This document shows positions 44,373 to 52,965 of a stretch of DNA of 64,000 nucleotides, in pieces; the first letter of the stretch is position 1, and each line of letters opens with the position of its first letter. Both the position numbers and the translations under genes were made by a program. Source of the DNA: RGIG3002 sp964449325 (lineage in GTDB: Bacteria > Bacillota > Clostridia > Lachnospirales > Lachnospiraceae); assembly GCA_964449325.1 (NCBI GenBank), contig CAYUYJ010000005.1, positions 62,001 through 126,000 on the forward strand. Reading direction: 5' to 3'. The notes beneath the pieces are model-generated. The model had not been told where the DNA came from and did no database searches. It was given only the letters and a program-made list of their open reading frames with translations.

Positions 44373-44882
44373 ATGAGATACCACAATATTACCAAGGATG
44401 ATATGTTAAATGGCGACGGCCTTCGAGTTGTGCTTTGGGTTGCGGGCTGTTCTCATTGCTGCAAGGAATGTCAGAATCCGATTACATGGGATCCTAACGG
44501 CGGTCTTTTGTTTGATGAAGCGGCAAAGGAAGAATTGTTTGAAGCGTTGGACAAGCCGTATATTTCCGGGATTACCTTTTCCGGCGGTGATCCGCTTCAT
44601 TCGGCAAACCGTTTGGATGTGCGGAACCTGATGGAGGAAATTAAAAGCAAATTTCCCACAAAAACGATTTGGCTTTATACCGGAGATTCATGGGAAAATA
44701 TTCTTCATTATCCGCTGTTACAGTTCGTGGATGTGCTGGTAGACGGAGAATTTAAGGTAGAAGAGAAAGATGTGAAGCTGCTTTGGAAGGGCAGTAAAAA
44801 CCAGCGTGTGATTGATGTGCAGAAATCGTTAAAGCAGCCGGATAAGAAGATTCCGATATTACACTGTCAGGATTATGAGTAA
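44373..44882 (+). CDS. nrdG: NrdD-activating radical SAM enzyme
   Basis: 169 aa. Generates the glycyl radical on NrdD. CSHCCKEC gives the CX3CX2C iron-sulfur motif; GDGLRVVLWVAGC and FSGGDPLH are family motifs. Start within 3 nt of the nrdD stop. Confidence 0.96.
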   Translation: MRYHNITKDDMLNGDGLRVVLWVAGCSHCCKECQNPITWDPNGGLLFDEAAKEELFEALDKPYISGITFSGGDPLHSANRLDVRNLMEEIKSKFPTKTIWLYTGDSWENILHYPLLQFVDVLVDGEFKVEEKDVKLLWKGSKNQRVIDVQKSLKQPDKKIPILHCQDYE

Positions 44883-44912
44883 AACAAATACAGAAAGGCT
44901 TAGAAAACAAGT

Positions 44913-45425
44913 ATGCAGAGAATTGCTAAATTTGAAAAAGTAAGTTTTGAGCAGTTTAAGGAAGGATATGAGGATTGCTTCGCAAAAGCGGATGAGGCAC
45001 AAATCAGAGAGATATATGAGCAGATTAAGCTGCCGAAGCGTGCTACCAAAGGCAGTGCCGGATATGATTTTTATGCACCGGTGGCTTTTTCTTTAAAACC
45101 GGGAGAAACGATAAAAATTGCTACCGGAATCCGTGTACGCATGGAGGAAAACTGGGTGCTTAAGGTTTATCCGAGAAGCGGCTTAGGCTTTAAATATCGT
45201 TTACAGATGAACAATACGGTCGGAATTATTGACAGTGATTATTATTATTCCGATAATGAGGGTCACATTTTCGTAAAGATTACCAACGATTCCAATGAAG
45301 GTAAGAGTGTAACTGTGGATGCCGGAACGGGATTTGTACAAGGAATCTTTTTGGAATATGGAATTACGGAAGATGATGATGCAAGCGAAATAAGAAACGG
45401 TGGTTTCGGAAGTACGACAAAATAA
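44913..45425 (+). CDS. dut: dUTP diphosphatase (dUTPase)
   Basis: 170 aa trimeric-type dUTPase: motif 1 GSAGYDFYA, motif 2 PRSGLGFKY, motif 3 VGIIDSDYYY, motif 4 GFVQGIF and motif 5 RNGGFGSTTK. An N-terminal extension of about 45 residues is unlike the usual ~150-aa enzyme. Third gene of the NrdR-controlled operon, linking dUTP removal to dNTP synthesis. Confidence 0.92.
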   Translation: MQRIAKFEKVSFEQFKEGYEDCFAKADEAQIREIYEQIKLPKRATKGSAGYDFYAPVAFSLKPGETIKIATGIRVRMEENWVLKVYPRSGLGFKYRLQMNNTVGIIDSDYYYSDNEGHIFVKITNDSNEGKSVTVDAGTGFVQGIFLEYGITEDDDASEIRNGGFGSTTK

Positions 45426-45451
45426 AGGTTACAATCTTAAAGTATAGAAAG

Positions 45452-45500
45452 CTCTCTTTTTGGCAGACTAATAACAGATTTGTCAGAAAGGGAGTTTTTT
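45452..45500 (+). terminator. Terminator whose 3' arm is the spoVAF ribosome binding site
   Basis: Bases 45452-45467 pair with 45479-45494 (16 bp with three or four G-T pairs, 11-nt loop), followed by TTTTTT at 45495-45500 and the ATG at 45501. AAAGGGAG (45487-45494), the ribosome binding site, is wholly in the stem. It ends nrdD-nrdG-dut and would also hide the site in any read-through RNA. Confidence 0.8.
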
Positions 45501-46940
45501 ATGAGCGAAAAAGAAAAAAAGATTGATTCGGACTTTCAGAAAAATATAGATTATTTGAACGATACATTGGCGGTAAATGCAAGCTTTGACATTGTTTACC
45601 GGGTGATTCAGATAGGCGGAAAAAAAGCCTGTATGTATTTTATTGACGGTTTTTGCAAGGATGAACTGATGCAGAAGGTTTTGCAATATTTTATCGGTCT
45701 TACGCCGGAAGAAATGCCAAAGGATGCCCATGAGATGTCTAAAAAGTGTATGCCCTATGTGGAAGTAGATTTGGCAGATGAATTTGAGGAGATTATTAAG
45801 AACCTGTTATCCGGTGTTTTTATCCTGATTATTGAAGGCTATGACAAGGCAATTTTGATTGATGCCAGAACCTATCCGGCAAGAACAGTAGCCGAGCCGG
45901 AAAAGGATAAGGTGTTACGCGGTTCTAAGGATGGATTTGTGGAAACGGTAGTATTCAATACCGCATTAATACGGAGAAGAATACGGAGTGAAAAGCTTCG
46001 CATGGAAATGATGAATGCGGGAGAAAGCTCCAAAACGGATATCGTTCTCTGCTATATGGATGACCGGGTAGATAAGAAGTTTTTAAAACAAATCGAAGAC
46101 AGAATCAATAATATTGTGGTTGATGCTCTTACTTTGAATCAGGAAAGTCTGGCGGAATGTCTGTATACAAACAAATGGTATAATCCCTTTCCGAAATTTA
46201 AATATACCGAAAGACCGGATACGGCAGCGGCACAAATTCTCGAAGGGAATATTATTATTTTGGTAGATAATTCTCCTTCGGCAATGGTGTTACCTAATAC
46301 CATATTTGATGTGGTGGAGGAAGCGGACGATTATTATTTTCCGCCTATTACGGGAACGTATCTTCGACTGTCAAGAATTATTATTGCCTTTCTTACCTAT
46401 ATTCTCACACCGACATATCTGCTTTTGATGCAGAACCCGGAGTGGATACCGGAAAGCTTTGCATTTATTATGGTGCAGGAAACAATGAATATTCCACTTG
46501 TCTGGCAATTCTTGATTTTGGAGCTTGCTATCGACGGACTACGTTTGGCGGCAGTAAATACTCCGAATATGTTAAGCACTCCTTTGAGTGTGCTTGCAGC
46601 ATTGGTATTAGGGGAATTTTCCGTAAATAGCGGATGGTTCAACAGTGAGGTTATGTTATATATGGCATTTGTGGCAATTGCCAATTATACCCAGACAAGT
46701 TATGAACTTGGATATGCTTTGAAATTTATGCGTATGATTACAATCATTTTAACGGCGATATTTAATGTCTATGGATATGTGGCAGGGATTTTACTTTGCC
46801 TGCTTGCCATGGTGAAAAACAAGACGGTTTCCGGCAGAAGTTATATGTATCCGCTTTTCCCGTTGAATTTAGGCCAGCTTTCCAAACGGATTTTCAGGCA
46901 TAGGCTTCCGAAAGCCTTAGACAGTAAGGCGGAGCAATAG
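45501..46940 (+). CDS. spoVAF: GerA-family spore protein, SpoVAF-like
   Basis: 479 aa. A large soluble N-terminal domain (1-285; YFIDGFCKDELMQKV, RPDTAAAQILEGNIIILVDNSP) is followed by about four or five membrane segments (290-455). These contain the GerA/SpoVAF pattern PPITGTYLRLSRIIIAF and LRLAAVNTPNMLSTPLSVLA. SpoVAF-like members help germinant response or DPA release. No spoVA or gerBC partner lies nearby, so it is an orphan. Confidence 0.88.
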   Translation: MSEKEKKIDSDFQKNIDYLNDTLAVNASFDIVYRVIQIGGKKACMYFIDGFCKDELMQKVLQYFIGLTPEEMPKDAHEMSKKCMPYVEVDLADEFEEIIKNLLSGVFILIIEGYDKAILIDARTYPARTVAEPEKDKVLRGSKDGFVETVVFNTALIRRRIRSEKLRMEMMNAGESSKTDIVLCYMDDRVDKKFLKQIEDRINNIVVDALTLNQESLAECLYTNKWYNPFPKFKYTERPDTAAAQILEGNIIILVDNSPSAMVLPNTIFDVVEEADDYYFPPITGTYLRLSRIIIAFLTYILTPTYLLLMQNPEWIPESFAFIMVQETMNIPLVWQFLILELAIDGLRLAAVNTPNMLSTPLSVLAALVLGEFSVNSGWFNSEVMLYMAFVAIANYTQTSYELGYALKFMRMITIILTAIFNVYGYVAGILLCLLAMVKNKTVSGRSYMYPLFPLNLGQLSKRIFRHRLPKALDSKAEQ

Positions 46941-46958
46941 GTAATAGAAAACATTTAT

Positions 46959-46987
46959 TTGCGGTAATGTACGGAACGTGGTAAAAT
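46959..46987 (+). promoter_or_regulatory. Sigma-A promoter for degV
   Basis: TTGCGG 46959-46964, a 17-nt spacer and TAAAAT 46982-46987. A TGCACT/AGTGCA hairpin (47011-47031) sits between it and the degV ribosome binding site. Confidence 0.6.
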
Positions 46988-47043
46988 ACTGTAGAAACAA
47001 AGGTAAGAGGTGCACTGTTTGTTAAAGTGCAGGAAAGGGAACT

Positions 47044-47925
47044 ATGCAAAATTTTAAAATTATTACGGATACAACTACAGATTTACCACTTTCGTATATA
47101 AAAGAAAATGAATTGGGTCTTATGTATTTAGAATGCATTATGGACGGAAAAACATACGGAAGGGATAATGCGGAGGAACTGGATTTAAAAGATTTTTATC
47201 GGATGATAAGAGAAGGAAAACTTCCTACTACAGCACAGGTCAATCCGACACAGGCAAAAGCAGTTTTTGAAGAATACGTTGATACGGAAAAAGAGATTCT
47301 GTGCATTGCTTTTTCTTCCGGTCTGAGCGGTTCTTATAACAGTATGAGAGTGGCAGCCGAAGAGGTCATGGAGGAACATCCGGAATGCATAATCAGGGTC
47401 ATTGACTCGCTTTGCGCTTCCATGGGAGAAGGTTTGTTTGTACATCTTGCGATAGAGCTTAGAAAGAACGGAAAAACGATGGATGAAACAGCGGATTGGT
47501 TAGAAGCCCATGTACAGAATCTGGTACATGTTTTTACGGCAGACGATTTATTTCATTTATACCGGGGCGGAAGAGTAAGTAAGTCTTCAGCAATTATCGG
47601 AACCGTTGCAGGAATTAAACCGGTGTTGCATGTAGATAAGGACGGAAAGCTGATTCCGATTATGAAGGTAAGAGGAAGGAAAAAATCCTTAAAAGCGCTG
47701 GTTGATTATATGGAAGAAAAGCAGGGCGAATATATAAAAAATAATAAAGAAGGCATGGTATTTATCAGTCACAGCGATTCTTTGGAAGATGCTGAGTGGG
47801 TGAGGGATGAGATTAAAAACCGTTTTGGGATGGAGAATTTTATGATAAGTATGATTGGTCCGGTTATCGGTTCTCATACCGGTGTAGGTACAATTGCATT
47901 ATTCTTTTTGGGAGAGGAACGATAA
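47044..47925 (+). CDS. DegV family fatty-acid-binding protein
   Basis: 293 aa; DTTTDLPLSYI, FSSGLSGSYNSMR, HLYRGGRVSKSSAIIG and HSDSLEDAEWVRDEI are typical. DegV/FakB proteins bind fatty acids and hand them to the kinase FakA. Single gene with its own promoter and a strong bidirectional terminator. Confidence 0.93.
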   Translation: MQNFKIITDTTTDLPLSYIKENELGLMYLECIMDGKTYGRDNAEELDLKDFYRMIREGKLPTTAQVNPTQAKAVFEEYVDTEKEILCIAFSSGLSGSYNSMRVAAEEVMEEHPECIIRVIDSLCASMGEGLFVHLAIELRKNGKTMDETADWLEAHVQNLVHVFTADDLFHLYRGGRVSKSSAIIGTVAGIKPVLHVDKDGKLIPIMKVRGRKKSLKALVDYMEEKQGEYIKNNKEGMVFISHSDSLEDAEWVRDEIKNRFGMENFMISMIGPVIGSHTGVGTIALFFLGEER

Positions 47926-47931
47926 TATATC

Positions 47932-47968
47932 AAAATAAGCTGATACCGTGAAAGTATCAGCTTATTTT
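47932..47968. terminator. Bidirectional terminator between degV and the DUF4234 gene
   Basis: AAAATAAGCTGATAC (47932-47946) pairs perfectly with GTATCAGCTTATTTT (47954-47968). The flanking A- and T-runs serve both convergent genes. Confidence 0.9.
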
Positions 47969-47973
47969 ATGAT

Positions 47974-48324
47974 TTACTGCTGCGGTGCAAATTTGTTTAA
48001 TTCGTCCTGCGCAATTGCATAAGTAATAATTCCAAGACCAAAGATGCATAAAATTAAGTATAAAATACTGCTGTTGCTGGCAGGAATTCCACGTTGCTGT
48101 TTTGCAGTGTCAAGTTTTTCACCAAGTTTGTATGCCCAATACCAGCCGTAGATGCCACACGTAATAATAGTGAGTACTAAAGCCATGATACCGGATGTGC
48201 CGTTTACATCACCGGATACAGTGTTAGCATCATCTGTTAAGCAAACAAACCAGTATAAACCGTAAATACCACAGGTAACAATAGATAAAATAATGCATAC
48301 TGCAATACTTCTGTTCTGAACCAT
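47974..48324 (-). CDS. DUF4234 membrane protein
   Basis: 116 aa, minus strand. Two similar halves: SIVTCGIYGLYWFVCL and TIITCGIYGWYWAYKLGEKLD, the repeat typical of DUF4234; about three membrane segments. On the minus strand AGGGGGAG precedes ATG 48324. Function unknown. Confidence 0.85.
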   Translation of the reverse strand: MVQNRSIAVCIILSIVTCGIYGLYWFVCLTDDANTVSGDVNGTSGIMALVLTIITCGIYGWYWAYKLGEKLDTAKQQRGIPASNSSILYLILCIFGLGIITYAIAQDELNKFAPQQ

Positions 48325-48581
48325 GTTTCTCCCCCTTTCTTCGTATTACTCTGCATAAAAATACCATAAGAGAAGGATAAGTGTCAATATATATTCATTA
48401 TATTTATTTAAGATATTTTATAAATTTTTAAGAAAATAAAACAGGATATGTAAAAATCTTAACGGGTTCTTTATGGAAGGAAAGAAAAAGATATTTTATA
48501 CTGTATAAGTAGTTTGTTGACCATACATAATTATGCGAAATAATTATGAAAAAATAATGCTTGGAAAGGAGTATATCATAT
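48325..48581. other. Divergent intergenic region
   Basis: 257 nt, very AT-rich, holding the promoters of the DUF4234 and DUF1538 genes. CATAATTAT (48526-48534) pairs perfectly with ATAATTATG (48540-48548) around GCGAA, a 9-bp hairpin just ahead of the DUF1538 ribosome binding site. TTGACC at about 48517 may be a -35 box. No gene is visible. Confidence 0.4.
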
Positions 48582-50108
48582 TTGAAACTGAATACTTTAC
48601 TAAAGGAAAAGGTTTATGAGTCCATTGCTTCGGTGGTACCGATTACGGCAATTGTACTGGCACTTAGTATCAGTATTGCCCCGATGACGTCCGGAGCATT
48701 GGTTTTATTCCTGTTTGGAGCACTTCTGCTTATTCTGGGAATGGGTTTTTTTACACTTGGTGTAGATATGTCGATGATTCCAATGGGGGAAGGTATCGGT
48801 GTTGTAATGAGTAAATCCAAGAAAATTACAATATCGTTAGCCGTATGTTTTCTTTTGGGCATTCTGATTACCGTTGCAGAGCCCGATTTACAGGTGCTTG
48901 CCGAACAGGTACCTGCGATACCAAATCTTGTGTTGATAATAACTGTGGCAGTCGGAGTAGGTATTTTTCTTGTTCTTGCTGAAATTCGTATGTTGTTTAA
49001 AATCCCGTTATCTTATGCGTTAGTATTTTTTTATATCATTATTTTTTTATTAGCGGCATTGACACCGCAGGATTTTATCCCGGTTTCCTTTGATTCCGGC
49101 GGAGTAACAACCGGTCCCATAACCGTGCCGTTTATAATGGCTTTGGGAATTGGTATGGCATCGGTAAGAAGTGATAAAAATTCCAATAGTGACAGCTTTG
49201 GCTTAATTGCTATGTGTAGTATCGGTCCGATATTATCCGTATTGCTTTTGGGAATTTTTTATAAGCCGCAGGAGAGTACTTATACGAAAACGGTCATACC
49301 GGACATCGTAACTACGAAGGATGCAGCAGCGCAGTTTGCCCATGGATTTCCGGTGTATGCAAAGGAAGTAGCTACAGCACTTTTACCGATTTTACTCTTA
49401 TTTGTGATTTTCCAGTTATTATTCCGTCGATTCCGCATGCATCAGCTGATTAAAATCAGTTCGGGAATGATTTATACATATTTGGGATTAGTTTTGTTTT
49501 TAACAGGAGTGAATATCGGTTTTATGCCTGCCGGACAGTTTATAGGGGAAACCATTGCGGCAGGAGAAAAGAAATGGATGTTGATTCCTATCGGTATGTT
49601 AATCGGTTATTTTATTGTAAAGGCAGAACCGGCAGTACAGGTTTTGACAAAACAGGTAGAAGAGGTTTCTAATGGTTCTATCTCACAGAAATCTATTAAG
49701 CATGGATTGTCCATCGGGATTGCTTTATCTGTGGGGATTGCTATGTTGCGTATTCTGACGGGAATTTCTATAATGTGGTTTTTGATTCCGGGTTATGCCT
49801 TGTCTCTGATTATGACTTTTTTTGTACCTCAGATTTTTACCGGTATTGCTTTTGACTCCGGCGGAGTGGCGAGTGGTCCTATGACAGCAACCTTTTTACT
49901 TCCGCTTGCTATGGGTGCCTGCGAAGCGGTTGGGGGAAATATTCTTACGGATGCCTTTGGAATTGTTGCTATGGTTGCCATGACACCGCTTGTAACCATT
50001 CAACTTTTAGGGCTGATGGATAATGTGAAGAAGAACATACAGAAGGCGCAACGCATCATGCCGCTTGGCGACTTGGAAGACACAATTCTATATTTTGATG
50101 AAGGATAG
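48582..50108 (+). CDS. DUF1538 membrane protein (two DUF1538 repeats)
   Basis: 508 aa with about 12 membrane segments in two homologous halves. Each has SFDSGGVTTGPITVPF or AFDSGGVASGPMTATF in a buried helix, and GVDMSMIPMGEGIG or GVNIGFMPAGQFIG. It looks like an internally duplicated transporter. The start is TTG 48582, from AAAGGAG at 48565-48571. The next gene encodes PII-like domains and probably regulates it (inference). Confidence 0.85.
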   Translation: MKLNTLLKEKVYESIASVVPITAIVLALSISIAPMTSGALVLFLFGALLLILGMGFFTLGVDMSMIPMGEGIGVVMSKSKKITISLAVCFLLGILITVAEPDLQVLAEQVPAIPNLVLIITVAVGVGIFLVLAEIRMLFKIPLSYALVFFYIIIFLLAALTPQDFIPVSFDSGGVTTGPITVPFIMALGIGMASVRSDKNSNSDSFGLIAMCSIGPILSVLLLGIFYKPQESTYTKTVIPDIVTTKDAAAQFAHGFPVYAKEVATALLPILLLFVIFQLLFRRFRMHQLIKISSGMIYTYLGLVLFLTGVNIGFMPAGQFIGETIAAGEKKWMLIPIGMLIGYFIVKAEPAVQVLTKQVEEVSNGSISQKSIKHGLSIGIALSVGIAMLRILTGISIMWFLIPGYALSLIMTFFVPQIFTGIAFDSGGVASGPMTATFLLPLAMGACEAVGGNILTDAFGIVAMVAMTPLVTIQLLGLMDNVKKNIQKAQRIMPLGDLEDTILYFDEG

Positions 50109-50122
50109 GGGAGAAAGTTTGT

Positions 50123-50794
50123 ATGGATAAAAAAAGAGGAATAAGGCTCTTGGTGACCATTGTAGAGCGGAGTCAGGGAAAGGCGATGCGCAAGTTGTAC
50201 GCGGAACATGGAGTGGAGTGGCATTATCAGAGCACGGGGCTTGGAACGGCGCCCTCGGAGCTTTTGGATGTACTTGGTTTCGGAACTGCAGAAAGGGATG
50301 TGTTGTTTAGTTTTGCCGAAGAAAACAGAGTAGGAAATCTGTTATTTGATTTAAACAATGACTTGCGTGGAACGGTGCAGTCTAAGGGAATTGCCTTTTC
50401 AGTTCCGTTGACAGGAATTAATAATCTGGTTGCAGCGGTACTCTTGCAGAGTGAAAACAGAATGGAAGAAGAGGTGAAGATTATGGAAAAAAGTAATAAC
50501 AGTCTGATTTTAGTAGCGGTAAATCAGGGCCATACAGATCAGGTCATGGAGACGGCAAAAAAAGCCGGTGCACGTGGAGGAACTATTCTGAGGGCACATT
50601 TTAGCGGACCGGAGGAAAGCGAGCAGTTTTATGGGATTACGCTGCAGGCTGAAAAAGAAATTATTGTGATACTGGCAACCAATCAGACAAGGAATCTGAT
50701 TATGGAAATGATCAATAAGGAGCACGGAGTTAATTCCGAAGCAGGTGCCTTGATTTGTTCCACAGCAGTAGAGCAGGTAGTGAGACTTTCGTAA
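50123..50794 (+). CDS. Tandem PII-like regulatory protein
   Basis: 223 aa with two ferredoxin-like PII-like repeats: about 8-100 (LVTIVERSQGKAMRKLYAEHG) and about 126-215 (LILVAVNQGHTDQVMETAKK, GARGGTILRAHFSG). PII folds bind nucleotides and gate transporters such as AmtB. 14 nt after the DUF1538 transporter gene. No canonical T-loop uridylylation Tyr is evident. Confidence 0.8.
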   Translation: MDKKRGIRLLVTIVERSQGKAMRKLYAEHGVEWHYQSTGLGTAPSELLDVLGFGTAERDVLFSFAEENRVGNLLFDLNNDLRGTVQSKGIAFSVPLTGINNLVAAVLLQSENRMEEEVKIMEKSNNSLILVAVNQGHTDQVMETAKKAGARGGTILRAHFSGPEESEQFYGITLQAEKEIIVILATNQTRNLIMEMINKEHGVNSEAGALICSTAVEQVVRLS

Positions 50795-50917
50795 ATAGAT
50801 GTTTTCATAAACAACACAGGTGATGAAAGTATTCAATGAAGGATGAAGTTTTAATGCTTAAGCAAATATGGTACAATATATCTAAAAAATTTGCGTTGAT
50901 TATGGGAGGTGACAAAG

Positions 50918-51283
50918 ATGAATTTTGAATTATTTAAAAGTAATGTTTGTCATGATGTAAAAAAACATGGAGAATTGTCTTTTATAGAAAATACTTTATT
51001 AAATGATGATGTAACTAAATATTGGAAAGCTGAAAATTATCCATGTGCTTTTTATACGTTGGCAATGTTAGACTATCTATCAAAAAGAAATGAGATTCCA
51101 TTATACGATAAGTATGATTACATCAGAAAACAAAAATTAGAAAAACCTCTATATCCTTTTTCAGTAATACTTATAAAAAAGATAGATGCATCTTCGCCCA
51201 TAATTGATGAATGCAAAAAAAATGCAATACCTGAATTTGCACAGTACAATATTTTAGAAGGAGATATTTTCAATGTTTATTAA
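50918..51283 (+). CDS. Hypothetical protein, start of the accessory island
   Basis: 121 aa; not recognised. The core HGELSFIENTLLNDDVTKYW and CAFYTLAMLDYLSKRNEIPLY recurs in a truncated copy at 53684. Probably an alpha-helical domain. GGGAGGTGA precedes ATG 50918, and an extended -10 (TGGTACAAT, about 50869-50877) lies upstream. Base composition is more AT-rich than the flanking core genes. Confidence 0.7.
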   Translation: MNFELFKSNVCHDVKKHGELSFIENTLLNDDVTKYWKAENYPCAFYTLAMLDYLSKRNEIPLYDKYDYIRKQKLEKPLYPFSVILIKKIDASSPIIDECKKNAIPEFAQYNILEGDIFNVY

Positions 51284-51339
51284 TTATGTAAGGATTATCA
51301 ATAATCAAGAATGAAATTTGTTTAAAGGAGTGACACCAA

Positions 51340-51792
51340 ATGATTGATATATATACAGAAAAAAAAGAGTCAAAAGATTGGATACTTCAAAATGATTTGT
51401 ATTTCAATTTGAATACAGGTAATGAAGAAATGTCTGAAAATGAAATTAAACTCATTCAGCAAGTGGATGAGGCAAAATTGACACCAGATAAACACATTGA
51501 AACAAAGTATGGATTGGGTACAATCCGTAATCTGTCATCTGGATGCAAGACGTTGCTCAATATTGTAAAACATCCTGATAAAGTGGTGTGTGTAGAGGAA
51601 TGTGGTCCAAATGTACTTAAAATTATTTTTACGATGGATAATATAAAGATATATATGTCACGTCCTACACTTGCAGAGATTTCGGATGATGTAGAAATCA
51701 GATTTAATGATGTAGATGTAGTAACCGGTAATTCAGGATACAATGCATGGTGGAGTAAAGAGTATGAAAGGAGAGAAGCAGATGATCTATAA
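51340..51792 (+). CDS. DUF4869-like hypothetical protein
   Basis: 150 aa. NLSSGCKTLLNIVKHPDKVV and the N-terminal MIDIYTEKKESKDWILQNDL resemble DUF4869 proteins of clostridia (from memory, tentative). AAAGGAGTGA lies upstream. It overlaps the P-loop gene by 11 nt, so the two are translationally coupled. No catalytic motif seen. Confidence 0.65.
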   Translation: MIDIYTEKKESKDWILQNDLYFNLNTGNEEMSENEIKLIQQVDEAKLTPDKHIETKYGLGTIRNLSSGCKTLLNIVKHPDKVVCVEECGPNVLKIIFTMDNIKIYMSRPTLAEISDDVEIRFNDVDVVTGNSGYNAWWSKEYERREADDL

Positions 51793-52183
51793 AAATATTA
51801 CATTTAAAGCAGATCCATTTTCATACGATTTATTGTTTGATGATAGAATAACTCTCGTTGGTGGAGATAGTGGCACAGGTAAAACAGTTCTTTATGAAAT
51901 GTTAGAGGACTTAAGACTTACCGATGAATACAAAGCGATTAAATTGTTCAATTACAAATCAGATAATCTTTTAGAGGCAGTTAAACAGTGTAGGGACAAT
52001 TTTATCGTGATTGATAATGCGGATATTTTGATTGATGATAATATCAGGAGATTTATCAATTTTGAGTTTTCCAATCAATATATGCTTTTCTTAAGAAATT
52101 GCGATGGACTCAATGTATCGGATATGAGCTTTAAAGTGTTGCAGCTTGATGATAACAAGATAACGCTGGAAGAGGAGTTGTGA
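51782..52183 (+). CDS. Small P-loop NTPase
   Basis: 133 aa. Walker A GGDSGTGKT (27-35) and a Walker B-like FIVIDNAD (74-81, Asp78) with an acidic follow-on. There is no ABC signature. The mid-length single-domain form resembles AAA+-like or OLD-like ATPase fragments but matches no family I can name. The next gene starts 1 nt after its stop. GGAGAGAAG precedes ATG 51782. Confidence 0.72.
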   Translation: MIYKNITFKADPFSYDLLFDDRITLVGGDSGTGKTVLYEMLEDLRLTDEYKAIKLFNYKSDNLLEAVKQCRDNFIVIDNADILIDDNIRRFINFEFSNQYMLFLRNCDGLNVSDMSFKVLQLDDNKITLEEEL

Positions 52184-52184
52184 T

Positions 52185-52862
52185 ATGAAATATTTATGGA
52201 CAGAAGATACCGGTGCAGGACTTCACTTCTGGAAATTGGTTAACCAACTTTTTTTTGATAATGAAATTACAATCGAAAGTAAAGAAAGCAATCAGGGCAT
52301 ATTGGATGCATTGTCAGATTTGGAAATTAAAGCGGATGACAAGTATTATATTGCATTTGATTATGTGGTTGATAATCAGGATATTCGAAATAAGTATCGT
52401 ATGCTGAGAACAATAGCAGAAAAGTCAGAAGAAAAGATTATAGTTCTGGATATGATATGTTTTGAATACCTGATTCTTGCATTTGACAAGCTGGTGGAAT
52501 GGACTGGCACTGGAAAGACAGATAAAATCAAGATTCGTGAAGAAGTTTTATCAGCAGTTGAGAATCATAGAATTAGCTTGTCAGAGATTGATGACGATAA
52601 GACATTGCAGTACTTGGCTGGGTTTAAGAGATATTCTACAGAACGAGTGATGAAATCATTGGTACGTGAATTTACTCAAAATGAGAAGTGGTCCGTTAAG
52701 GGGTCGCTTATGGGTGAATGCTGGTACAAGGATTGTTGTGTGTCGGAACATCCGGATAGTCTGAGATGTGGTAAGCCGGAGATTGAAGATGGAAATGAGA
52801 AGATGCGGATATTAATACAGTCGGAAACAGTTAGAAATCTTTTAAAAGTAATACATTATTGA
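52185..52862 (+). CDS. Hypothetical protein, possible TOPRIM-like nuclease
   Basis: 225 aa. YLWTEDTGAGLHFWKLVN (Glu7) followed by YYIAFDYVVDNQD (Asp59, Asp63) and IIVLDMICFEYL echo the E...DxxxD pattern of TOPRIM domains; this is a weak reading. The C-terminal part has a Cys/His cluster (CWYKDCCVSEHP, RCGKP) that could bind zinc. It is encoded 1 nt after the P-loop NTPase, so the two products probably form a complex. Confidence 0.55.
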   Translation: MKYLWTEDTGAGLHFWKLVNQLFFDNEITIESKESNQGILDALSDLEIKADDKYYIAFDYVVDNQDIRNKYRMLRTIAEKSEEKIIVLDMICFEYLILAFDKLVEWTGTGKTDKIKIREEVLSAVENHRISLSEIDDDKTLQYLAGFKRYSTERVMKSLVREFTQNEKWSVKGSLMGECWYKDCCVSEHPDSLRCGKPEIEDGNEKMRILIQSETVRNLLKVIHY

Positions 52863-52965
52863 TTATACATGAGAAATCCATTGGATAATAATTTTGTCCA
52901 TTCTGTAAGCAAGTTGTGGTACAATAAGAGTGCTTGTTTTACAGGCACCCGGAAAGGATGGAACA

